Assembly: GCA_003486025.1 (NCBI GenBank)
Contig: DNHA01000023.1
Coordinates: 1-5,220, forward strand
From: Micrococcaceae bacterium
GTDB lineage: Bacteria; Actinomycetota; Actinomycetes; Actinomycetales; Micrococcaceae
DNA length: 5,220 nucleotides
Reading direction: 5' to 3'
The notes beneath the pieces are model-generated. The model searched no databases and was not told the DNA's origin. It was given only the letters and a program-made list of their open reading frames with translations. Numbering within the stretch: position 1 is the first letter of the stretch; each line of letters opens with the position of its first letter. The translations under genes and the position numbers were made by a program. This document shows positions 1-4,928 of this stretch, in pieces.

Positions 1-1
1 T

Positions 2-1138
2 CGGCAGCTGCCCGACTCGGCGTTGCGTTTTGTTGGTTTTTTATCGTTCTTTGACCGGCATGCAACACCGCCCATGTTCGTGGTCCTCTCATTGGGCACG
101 GCTCTTTCGTTGTCTCAAGCGGTAGAACTTGTGGCCGGATACTCCTTGCTTTACGCATTGGGCCAGCCGCTTTGGGGGTTGCTGAGCGATCGCTTCGGCC
201 GGTTGACGGTGCTTCGCTGCGCGTTGTTCGGCGCTGTTCTCGGCGCAATCGCCAGCACGCTATTCACTTCTTTTCTCGCCTTACTTGTGGCCCGCGCGCT
301 GACCGGACTGATGTTCGGTGCCCTCTATCCCACATTGATGACGCTGCTGGGCGATACCCGCGTTGGGCTTGCCAAGGCGCGCGGACTTTCGGATCTGCAG
401 ATCTTTTCGTCTCTAGGCACCACATTGGCGACGCTCGTTGCCGGCGCCATCGCCACGTCCATTGACTGGCGTTTAGTCTTCTTGCTTCCCGCATTCGGGG
501 CCATCGCCGCGCTCTGGTCGCTGCGCCACGTGGTGGAACCAAAACGCGAACAAACTACCCGGAATTTCGAAGCTGCCTTTGGCCGGGATAACTTACTGCT
601 CTACGCGGTAGTCTTCCTCGAAGGCGGGCTTCTTATGGGCTTCTTGACCTATATCGTGCCGGCCTTGCAAAGTGCAGGGATGGGCATCTGGCTCGCCGGT
701 GTCCTGGGCTGCGGATTTGCCATCGGTGTGATTCTCGGAGCACAGTTCATGCGGATCCTCGTGCCAAGGTTTTCCCGCACGTGGCTTATCGGCATCGGCG
801 GGATCGTTCTGACTTTGAGTTTTGCGCCATCTGCGTTGTGGCCCTCCGCAATGGCCTATACAGTGACCGCGTTCCTCATCGGTGCAGCTAACGCGATTAT
901 GCATTCCTCGATGCAAGGCTGGGCCACCGAAGTGGCACCTGAAGCGCGCGCCACCACTGTCTCGTTCTTCGTCTTCGCATTATTCTTTGGAGCGTCGGCA
1001 GCCACGTACCTCACCGCGGATCTCGCAGAACAAGGCAACTACACGCAGATTTTCGCAATAGGTTTTTGGCTTAGCATTCTGCTGGTGGCCGTTGCTACTT
1101 GGCTGCATGCCCATTGGTACGCAAAGCAATCGGATTAG
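2..1138 (+). CDS. MFS family exporter, 5'-truncated by the window edge
   Basis: This is a major facilitator superfamily permease, probably a proton-coupled drug or metabolite exporter in the cytoplasmic membrane; the substrate cannot be told. The frame is open to the left edge and gives 378 visible residues. Numbered from the TTG at 23, about twelve hydrophobic segments lie near residues 13-33, 40-57, 65-83, 84-108, 128-146, 149-168, 191-211, 221-243, 253-270, 276-296, 310-331 and 342-362, with the expected central cytoplasmic loop at about 170-190. MFS motif A is clear at residues 52-65 (GLLSDRFGRLTVLR), between segments 2 and 3. The TTG at 23 is unlikely to be the start: it has no Shine-Dalgarno, and the seven upstream codons (RQLPDSA) read naturally into the protein, so only a few N-terminal residues are probably missing. 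The stop overlaps the stop of the convergent LysE-family gene. Family is certain; substrate is unknown. Confidence 0.9.
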   Translation, partial: RQLPDSALRFVGFLSFFDRHATPPMFVVLSLGTALSLSQAVELVAGYSLLYALGQPLWGLLSDRFGRLTVLRCALFGAVLGAIASTLFTSFLALLVARALTGLMFGALYPTLMTLLGDTRVGLAKARGLSDLQIFSSLGTTLATLVAGAIATSIDWRLVFLLPAFGAIAALWSLRHVVEPKREQTTRNFEAAFGRDNLLLYAVVFLEGGLLMGFLTYIVPALQSAGMGIWLAGVLGCGFAIGVILGAQFMRILVPRFSRTWLIGIGGIVLTLSFAPSALWPSAMAYTVTAFLIGAANAIMHSSMQGWATEVAPEARATTVSFFVFALFFGASAATYLTADLAEQGNYTQIFAIGFWLSILLVAVATWLHAHWYAKQSD

Positions 1139-1794
1139 TACAGCGTACTGAGCAGTACGCCAACGCCCATGGCGGTCAATGCTATACAGGCGACCAATTC
1201 CAGACGCAGCGTGACCTCGGGCTTCTTGAACCAATTCATGGCTTTCGCGGCGACCGCGCTGAGGATCAGCAGGTAAAGAAAGCCGACCACGGCAAAGACC
1301 GCACCCAGTCCCATCCCCCACCACAAGGTATATGAACCTTTAGGGATGAAGCTCGGCATCATCGCCAGAAACAACAACCCTAGCTTTGGATTCAGCGCTG
1401 CCGAAAGAACACCAGCAATAAATGCTTGTCGGCCCGTCCGCCGTTGCTTTGCATGAGTGCGAACATTTCGTGTCTCGGTGCGTGCAATGGCGTTATCCGC
1501 ATTGGCGACAGCACGGGACTTGTAGAATCCGGAAATTCCCAAATACATCAGATAGAGTCCACCGGAAATGGTGATGACCGTTTCAACCACTGGATAGCGC
1601 TGCATCAGTGAGGCCGCACCAGCACCAGCCAAGGTGGCCCACGCAAAGATGGCCGTCACCATGCCAAGCGCCGCAACGATACCGTGAAACTGACGCACCA
1701 GAGAGAAACGAAGCACTAGGAACGTGTCCGGTCCTGGTGAAAGAGTGACCATCACGCATACTCCGAGGTATGCCAGAAATGAAGCCCAAGTCAT
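1135..1794 (-). CDS. LysE/RhtB family amino-acid exporter
   Basis: This small integral membrane exporter (219 residues from the chosen start, normal for the LysE/RhtB/CadD superfamily) belongs to a group that exports amino acids such as lysine, homoserine or threonine, or related compounds. Six hydrophobic segments lie near residues 5-27, 38-62, 68-90, 123-146, 157-182 and 198-216. The family signature SPGPD is at 19-23 in the first segment, and the NPK motif is at 135-137 in the fourth. The loop between segments 3 and 4 (about 92-122) is long and strongly basic. I choose the ATG at 1794. A TTG three codons upstream (1803) is in frame, but it has no Shine-Dalgarno and its first base is the last base of a perfect TATAAT element. 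GAAG lies three bases before the ATG. The gene is monocistronic and convergent with the MFS gene. Family is secure; substrate is not predictable. Confidence 0.9.
   Translation of the reverse strand: MTWASFLAYLGVCVMVTLSPGPDTFLVLRFSLVRQFHGIVAALGMVTAIFAWATLAGAGAASLMQRYPVVETVITISGGLYLMYLGISGFYKSRAVANADNAIARTETRNVRTHAKQRRTGRQAFIAGVLSAALNPKLGLLFLAMMPSFIPKGSYTLWWGMGLGAVFAVVGFLYLLILSAVAAKAMNWFKKPEVTLRLELVACIALTAMGVGVLLSTLY
1143..1160. repeat. 7-bp inverted repeat (hairpin) at the convergent gene junction
   Basis: GCGTACT (1143-1149) and AGTACGC (1154-1160) form a perfect 7-bp stem with a 4-base GAGC loop. It begins five bases past the MFS stop codon and lies inside the last codons of the LysE-family gene. 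No T-run follows on either strand, so it is at best a weak terminator or pause site. It is the only hairpin I found near the junction. Confidence 0.4.
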
Positions 1795-1802
1795 GATCTT
1801 CA

Positions 1803-1808
1803 ATTATA
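1803..1808 (-). promoter_or_regulatory. Perfect TATAAT -10 element for the LysE-family gene
   Basis: The minus strand reads TATAAT from 1808 to 1803, followed by eight bases and then the ATG at 1794. Transcription would begin within about two bases of the initiation codon, giving a leaderless or near-leaderless mRNA. No convincing -35 is present at 16-18 bp spacing. Confidence 0.55.
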
Positions 1809-1845
1809 GAAATTAGCCAGGAAGGTGCGGGAATTCATGACGCTG

Positions 1846-1874
1846 GCCTAGCATTAGAAGAACGGCAGCTAGGC
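1846..1874. repeat. Inverted repeat GCCTAGC-N15-GCTAGGC over the DUF4190 promoter
   Basis: Perfect 7-bp arms at 1846-1852 and 1868-1874 have centres 22 bp apart, about two helical turns. The left arm overlaps the candidate -10 and the right arm lies in the predicted 5' leader. It could be an operator for a dimeric regulator or a leader hairpin just upstream of the Shine-Dalgarno. Confidence 0.35.
1849..1854 (+). promoter_or_regulatory. Candidate -10 (TAGCAT) for the DUF4190 gene pair
   Basis: TAGCAT fits the actinobacterial TANNNT -10 pattern and would place the transcript start near 1861, about 34 bases before the ATG at 1895. The -35 region at the expected distance is poor (GTGCGG or TGCGGG). 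This is a guess from position and pattern only. Confidence 0.3.
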
Positions 1875-1894
1875 GCAGAGGAAGGCGACGAAGG

Positions 1895-2224
1895 ATGACG
1901 CAGTCACCACGGGAGCCGCAACCCGAATTCCAAGCGCCCGCCTCCATGAAATATGCTTACCCTTTGTTGAATCCAGGCTATTCCCTCGCCCAAACTTCAA
2001 TGGTCCTCGGGATCCTCTCGCTTTTTGTTGTCGGAGTCATCCTCGGTCCGATTGCTCTGCTGAAAGCACACGAAGCTGAACGAATTTATGGAGTTCAAGC
2101 TACGGTTGGCAAGGTCACCGGGCTAATCGGTTTGATTTTCGGGGCACTCCAAGTTCTGGCAGTTGTTGGGTATTTCCTGCTCATGCTGTTCCTAATACCC
2201 GCCTCAATCTATGGCTCCGACTAG
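1895..2224 (+). CDS. DUF4190-domain small membrane protein (first of tandem pair)
   Basis: This 109-residue protein has a DUF4190 domain and no known biochemical function. A short, proline-containing N-terminal tail (residues 1-30) precedes two hydrophobic segments, roughly 33-57 and 74-100. They are joined by a charged loop with KAHEAER (57-63) and the family's characteristic TVGKVTG (70-76). The conserved stretch SLFVVGVILGPIAL (42-55) carries the GPIA turn typical of the family. The ATG at 1895 has a good Shine-Dalgarno, AGAGGAAGG at 1877-1885, nine bases upstream. The next gene in the same direction, after 58 bases, is a paralogue: I count 41 identical residues of 57 aligned without gaps over the domain core. 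The two are probably co-transcribed. DUF4190 proteins often carry a Q/P/Y-rich tail; here that tail is short compared with its neighbour. The family call is firm; the role is unknown. Confidence 0.85.
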   Translation: MTQSPREPQPEFQAPASMKYAYPLLNPGYSLAQTSMVLGILSLFVVGVILGPIALLKAHEAERIYGVQATVGKVTGLIGLIFGALQVLAVVGYFLLMLFLIPASIYGSD

Positions 2225-2282
2225 TCAAATCACAGCTGAAGCCTTGATTCACCGACCATTATCTTAGTTTTAGGAGTTACCA

Positions 2283-2705
2283 ATGAGCAACGAAAATAAC
2301 GAACCGACCAATCCATACACTGCTGGACAGCCGCCGCAGTATTCCAGCCAGAACCCAAATCAGTACCCGAACCAATGGCCAGGACAGAATCAGCAGTTCG
2401 GAGGCACTCAGGGATACCCGGCTTACGGCTATAACCCGCAACAGGCCGAAGGCGCACAGCTAGCGCAAACCTCGATGATCCTCGGGATCATTTCGCTCTT
2501 TGTCGTGGGCATCATTCTGGGCCCTATAGCCATCGTGAAGGCGAAGAAAGCAGAACGAGAATTTAACACCGATGCCACCGTTGGAAAGGTCACCGGCTGG
2601 ATCGGAACGATCTTCGGAATTCTCGGCGTTCTCTACATCATCTTCATAATCGTTGTTGCTTTCTCATTTGCCGGAACCTCCATGATGTATTCGGACTACT
2701 CGTAG
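2283..2705 (+). CDS. DUF4190-domain membrane protein with Q/N/P/Y-rich tail (second of tandem pair)
   Basis: This 140-residue protein has a low-complexity N-terminal tail (residues 1-56) rich in Q, N, P, Y and G, with NPNQYPNQWPGQNQQ at 24-38, followed by the DUF4190 domain. Two hydrophobic segments lie near 62-85 and 102-128, with the charged KAKKAERE loop at 86-93 and TVGKVTG at 99-105. The tail is presumably cytoplasmic and disordered; no function is known for the family. The ATG at 2283 is preceded by AGGAG at 2272-2276 with a six-base spacer. A weak internal promoter is possible (TTGATT at 2244-2249, TAGTTT at 2265-2270, spacing 15), but read-through from the upstream paralogue is simpler. 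The unit ends at the hairpin starting 20 bases past the stop. The C-terminus (residues 130-140) is short and polar. Confidence 0.87.
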   Translation: MSNENNEPTNPYTAGQPPQYSSQNPNQYPNQWPGQNQQFGGTQGYPAYGYNPQQAEGAQLAQTSMILGIISLFVVGIILGPIAIVKAKKAEREFNTDATVGKVTGWIGTIFGILGVLYIIFIIVVAFSFAGTSMMYSDYS

Positions 2706-2725
2706 TACGCACTGGCACAAAAGCC

Positions 2726-2774
2726 GACGGAGCCCCGGTCACTGCACATGATGTGCGGTGACCGGGGCTCCGTC
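2726..2774. terminator. Strong bidirectional rho-independent terminator
   Basis: GACGGAGCCCCGGTCAC (2726-2742) and its exact complement at 2758-2774 form a 17-bp perfect GC-rich stem. The 15-base loop can itself fold (GCACA 2744-2748 with TGTGC 2752-2756). It serves the DUF4190 pair, whose stop is 20 bases before it, and the convergent yceI gene. On the minus strand the stem is followed by GGCTTTTGTG, a short T-run; on the plus strand there is no clear T-run. Confidence 0.88.
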
Positions 2775-2786
2775 TGTATCGGCCCT

Positions 2787-2809
2787 TATCCATCCCCCAT
2801 GGATGGATA
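2787..2809. repeat. Second hairpin between the terminator and the yceI stop
   Basis: TATCCATCC (2787-2795) pairs perfectly with GGATGGATA (2801-2809) around a five-base loop. It lies just past the yceI stop and would be the first structure at the 3' end of the yceI mRNA. No T-run follows it, so a role in protecting the mRNA 3' end or in pausing is as likely as termination. Confidence 0.5.
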
Positions 2810-2817
2810 CGGGAAAC

Positions 2818-3375
2818 TTATTCTGCGGTTGGCAGGACGAACGATGCGTCGATCTCGATCTTGACCTTGTCGCTGACCAATACGCCGCCTGCTTCGAGTG
2901 CAGCGTTCCAGGTGATGCCGAAGTCCTTGCGGGAGATGGTGGTCGCAGCAAAGAAGCCAGCGCGGGTTGCACCGAAAGCGTCGACAACCTGGCCGCCAAG
3001 CTCAGCCTTGAATTCAACCTGCTTGGTAACGCCGCGAACGGTCAAATCGCCAACCAAAACGAACTCTTCACCCTCGCCCTTAACTCCGGTGGACTTGAAA
3101 GTCATTACTGGGAATTCTTCGGAGTTGAAGAAGTCGCCGCTCTTCAGGTGGCCGTCGCGGTTTGCATCCTTGGTGTTGACCGAATCGATCTGCACGGTAG
3201 CTTCTACCGATGATTCTGCGAGGGTCTGGCCAATGTTCAGGGTAGCGTCGAATTCCTGGAAGCTGCCGCGGACCTTGGAAACGCCTGCGTGGCGAACCGA
3301 GAAGCCGATTTCCGAGTGCGATGCATCCAGGTTCCAGGTACCGGCGGTCAGTGGCGAAGTTGCAGTTGAAGTCAT
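2818..3375 (-). CDS. YceI-family (polyisoprenoid-binding-like) protein
   Basis: This 185-residue single-domain YceI protein is of standard length for the cytoplasmic form. The family forms a lipocalin-like barrel that binds long isoprenoid or other amphiphilic molecules; the physiological role in actinobacteria is not settled, though links to oxidative or acid stress are common. Family hallmarks in order: W-x-LD-x-x-HS-x-IGFSVRHAGVSKVRGSF (14-39), NRDGHLKSGDFF (72-83), LTVRGVTK (111-118), ISRKDFGITWN (147-157) and a VSDKVKIEID end strand (167-176). There is no signal peptide or lipobox. I choose the ATG at 3375: AAGGA lies seven bases upstream, whereas the in-frame ATG ten codons earlier (3405) would place that Shine-Dalgarno inside the coding region and has none of its own. 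The gene stands alone, converges on the DUF4190 pair and diverges from a small acidic ORF. Its upstream region has two TTGA-N4-TCAA palindromes. Confidence 0.93.
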   Translation of the reverse strand: MTSTATSPLTAGTWNLDASHSEIGFSVRHAGVSKVRGSFQEFDATLNIGQTLAESSVEATVQIDSVNTKDANRDGHLKSGDFFNSEEFPVMTFKSTGVKGEGEEFVLVGDLTVRGVTKQVEFKAELGGQVVDAFGATRAGFFAATTISRKDFGITWNAALEAGGVLVSDKVKIEIDASFVLPTAE

Positions 3376-3382
3376 TTTCAAA

Positions 3383-3387
3383 TCCTT
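3383..3387 (-). promoter_or_regulatory. Shine-Dalgarno AAGGA deciding the yceI start
   Basis: The minus strand reads AAGGA at 3387-3383, then seven bases to the ATG at 3375. This fixes the start at the second in-frame ATG rather than at 3405. Confidence 0.75.
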
Positions 3388-3409
3388 TTCCTCGACGCCA
3401 ACCATATAG

Positions 3410-3421
3410 TTGACGTTTCAA
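3410..3421. promoter_or_regulatory. Proximal TTGA-N4-TCAA palindrome upstream of yceI
   Basis: The plus strand reads TTGACGTTTCAA: TTGA and TCAA half-sites around four bases. It falls about 11-22 bases downstream of the predicted yceI transcript start, a position where a bound repressor would block elongation or initiation. With the copy at 3457-3468 it forms a matched pair. Its resemblance is to sites of MarR-type regulators. Confidence 0.5.
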
Positions 3422-3438
3422 TTTGTTTTGCTGATACA

Positions 3439-3468
3439 AGTATTGCACTGTTTAAGTTGAAGCGTCAA
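3439..3468 (-). promoter_or_regulatory. Candidate yceI promoter (TTGACG-N18-AATACT)
   Basis: On the minus strand TTGACG (3468-3463) is followed by 18 bases and AATACT (3444-3439), matching the -35 consensus at five of six and the -10 at four of six positions. A start near 3432 would give a leader of about 57 bases. The -35 lies inside the distal palindrome. Confidence 0.45.
3457..3468. promoter_or_regulatory. Distal TTGA-N4-TCAA palindrome over the yceI -35
   Basis: The minus strand reads TTGACGCTTCAA, again TTGA and TCAA around four bases, and it contains the candidate -35 hexamer. Seen together, 3409-3421 and 3457-3469 are inverted copies matching at 12 of 13 positions, 47 bp apart. Occupation of this site would occlude RNA polymerase. 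Confidence 0.5.
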
Positions 3469-3486
3469 CCACATTGCGCAAGAAAT

Positions 3487-3504
3487 CTTCAAAATCTTTT
3501 GAAG
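3487..3504. repeat. Perfect AT-rich palindrome CTTCAAAA-TC-TTTTGAAG
   Basis: Eight-base arms at 3487-3494 and 3497-3504 flank a two-base centre. It lies between the yceI promoter and the divergent small ORF, upstream of both. The tiny loop makes a DNA-level operator more likely than an RNA hairpin. Confidence 0.5.
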
Positions 3505-3586
3505 CGAATACCTAACTTCAAGCTGACTAGTAACTTAGCTTTCAAAGTTTATTCGAGAAAGTCTTATCGCCCGCCCTTTTGATGGC

Positions 3587-3592
3587 TAGACT
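3587..3592 (+). promoter_or_regulatory. Leaderless-type -10 (TAGACT) for the small acidic ORF
   Basis: TAGACT is followed by exactly six bases (GGCCGC) and then the ATG at 3599, so transcription would start at or next to the A of the initiation codon. This is the standard layout of leaderless actinobacterial genes. A possible -35 is TTATCG at 3564-3569 with 17-bp spacing. There is no Shine-Dalgarno before the ATG, consistent with this. Confidence 0.6.
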
Positions 3593-3598
3593 GGCCGC

Positions 3599-3757
3599 AT
3601 GAGCACCCATGAGAACATCCCAGACAAACAAGAACAAGAAGCTGAACTAGCAGCAGACCTTGAACAGATCTGGCAAGAAGAGTCCCCTGGCACCGCTAGG
3701 ACCACCAAGTTAGCCGACGAAGTAGACGGTGAACTTGGTACCCGCGAGGGCGCCTAG
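3599..3757 (+). CDS. Small acidic protein of unknown function, 52 residues
   Basis: I do not recognise a family. The reading frame ATG 3599 to TAG 3755-3757 encodes 52 residues beginning MSTHENIPDKQEQEAELAAD and ending ELGTREGA. It has 14 Asp/Glu against 4 Lys/Arg, no hydrophobic segment, no cysteine and a single tryptophan (W25, in LEQIW). The stretch from about residue 9 to 28 is Glu/Gln/Ala/Leu-rich and probably helical; the remainder is likely disordered, so it would be a soluble cytosolic protein. The main support is the promoter: TAGACT six bases before the ATG with no Shine-Dalgarno, as in leaderless genes. Third-position GC is only about half (26 of 51 sense codons after the start), so codon bias does not confirm coding. 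It is divergent from yceI, sharing a 223-base region, and converges on the ABC operon. It may be a conserved small protein or a chance ORF. Confidence 0.55.
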   Translation: MSTHENIPDKQEQEAELAADLEQIWQEESPGTARTTKLADEVDGELGTREGA

Positions 3758-3887
3758 AGCACTCATGGGTGACACTTCCGTGGACCCTAAGGCAATTAGC
3801 CTTACTTGCTTCATCAGTGTCTCAGGGTAAGAGTCAGCAATAAACCAACTTCACGTAAACACTGCGCAGCGTTGACTTGGTTGGGTT
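3758..3887. other. Non-coding gap after the small ORF, with a weak hairpin
   Basis: These 130 bases hold no gene I can support. The one structure is TAAGGC-AATTA-GCCTTA (3788-3804), enclosed by GACACT (3771-3776) pairing with AGTGTC (3816-3821). It could be the 3' end structure of the small ORF's transcript, but there is no T-run after it. Confidence 0.35.
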
Positions 3888-3940
3888 AACAGCAAGCGAC
3901 CGCCTTCAGAAGATTTCTCCGAAGGCGGTCGCTTGCTGTT
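3888..3940. terminator. Long hairpin terminator of the OpuC-type operon
   Basis: AACAGCAAGCGACCGCCTTC (3888-3907) and its exact complement at 3921-3940 make a 20-bp perfect stem. The 13-base loop has an inner AGAA/TTCT pairing. It lies ten bases past the stop of the substrate-binding protein gene. Neither strand has a real T-run after the stem, so it is either a U-poor actinobacterial terminator or a 3'-end stabilising structure. It can also stop transcripts from the convergent small ORF. Confidence 0.75.
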
Positions 3941-3950
3941 CGATTGGTGC

Positions 3951-4928
3951 TTAGGGGGCCGTTATCAGACCCTCATTGAGCATCCATTCATAAGCTACGT
4001 CGGCTGGTTCGCGTCCCTCGACGTCCACCTGATAATTCAGATCCAAGAGCACCTCATCGGTAAGTAGCGGCGCAATCTGCGCCATCACGTCCTTAACCCC
4101 TGGATTCTTCTTCAGGAACTCCTCGTTAAACGCCGGCGCTGCGTTATAGCTCGGGAAGTACTGTTTATCATCTTCCAATACCGTCAGATCCAATGCCTTG
4201 ATACGGCCATCAGTCGTGAAGACCTCACCAAAGTTACAGGCCCCTTCTGCGGTTGCCTGGTAGATTGCGCCCACATCATAAAGGCCAATATTGTCCTCCT
4301 TGACCTGGCTTCCGCGCTTCATCCCGTAATGCTCAAGCATTGGAGTTAGACCGTCACGACGCGAGTTGAACTCCGGATCAACACAGAAGGTCAGTTCTTT
4401 GGAATCCAACTTGGACATCTCGGAAAGCTTTGTAATGCCCAAGCGATCGGCCACCTCGCGATTCATGGCCATGGCATACGTGTTGTTCAACGGAGCTGGT
4501 TTACCCCACACGATCCCATTGGACAGGTCCTCATCATGCACTGCTTGCCACTGTTTTTCAGCGCCAACGACTGGCTTTTCATGCCCGAGATAGGTCAGCC
4601 AGGCAGTTCCCGTGTACTCCCACAATGCGCTGGCATCCCCCGAGAGCAACAACTCACGTGCTGGCTGCGAGCCTGGCACGTTAGTCAGGTCCGTAACGTC
4701 GTAACCGGTGACGTCCAATGCGATCACAGAAATCTTGCCCAAGAGCAGCTGTTCGGTAAAGGACTTAGAGGTGACCGTCACCTTGGCATCTTTGTCCAGC
4801 GACTGGTCGGCTTTGATAAGCCCGGGATTAGCATCTGGCACCGTACCGGTAGCCGGACTCAACCCACACCCGGTCAAGCCAATGAGCGCTGCGAAGGACA
4901 GGGCCCCAAATTTCAGTTTGCGATTCAT
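3951..4928 (-). CDS. Glycine betaine/choline-type ABC transporter substrate-binding lipoprotein (OpuCC/ProX-like)
   Basis: This is the extracytoplasmic binding protein of a quaternary-amine ABC importer (OpuAC family fold, OpuCC/OsmF branch). Such proteins capture osmoprotectants such as glycine betaine, carnitine or choline and deliver them to the permease. The 325 residues begin with a lipoprotein signal: NRKLK, a hydrophobic core, and the lipobox LTGC with lipidated Cys21. Family motifs in order: SKSFTEQLLLG (54-64), WEYTGTAW (103-110), PLNNTYAM (146-153), CVDPEFNSRRDG (182-193), FTTDGRI (237-243) and FPSYNAAP (258-265). The tyrosines and tryptophans in these motifs are candidates for the aromatic cage that holds the trimethylammonium head. 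ATG 4928 overlaps the permease TGA (ATGA), and AAAGGA lies five bases upstream inside the permease's last codons. The exact ligand cannot be assigned from sequence, and no osmotic control element is visible, since the promoter lies outside the window. Confidence 0.92.
   Translation of the reverse strand: MNRKLKFGALSFAALIGLTGCGLSPATGTVPDANPGLIKADQSLDKDAKVTVTSKSFTEQLLLGKISVIALDVTGYDVTDLTNVPGSQPARELLLSGDASALWEYTGTAWLTYLGHEKPVVGAEKQWQAVHDEDLSNGIVWGKPAPLNNTYAMAMNREVADRLGITKLSEMSKLDSKELTFCVDPEFNSRRDGLTPMLEHYGMKRGSQVKEDNIGLYDVGAIYQATAEGACNFGEVFTTDGRIKALDLTVLEDDKQYFPSYNAAPAFNEEFLKKNPGVKDVMAQIAPLLTDEVLLDLNYQVDVEGREPADVAYEWMLNEGLITAP

Noticed and set aside
23..25. TTG as the start of the MFS gene
   Set aside because: The frame is open upstream to the window edge, the upstream residues continue the protein sensibly, and there is no Shine-Dalgarno; the gene is better treated as 5'-truncated.
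3376..3405. Longer yceI product starting at the ATG at 3405
   Set aside because: The added ten codons cover a good Shine-Dalgarno for the ATG at 3375, the extra residues do not fit the family N-terminus, and 3405 has no Shine-Dalgarno of its own.
2758..3409. Long open frames on the plus strand opposite yceI
   Set aside because: They are mirror images of a well-coded YceI gene, lack recognisable domains and cross its terminator or promoter; no independent support.
3788..3806. Possible DtxR/IdeR iron box around TAAGGC-AATTA-GCCTTA
   Set aside because: When aligned to the consensus as I know it, only about 10 of 19 positions agree, and it lies between convergent 3' ends rather than at a promoter.
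3765..3830. A 21-codon frame (ATG 3765 to TAA 3828-3830) just after the small acidic ORF
   Set aside because: It is very short, has no Shine-Dalgarno or leaderless promoter, and overlaps the hairpin at 3788-3804; nothing supports translation.
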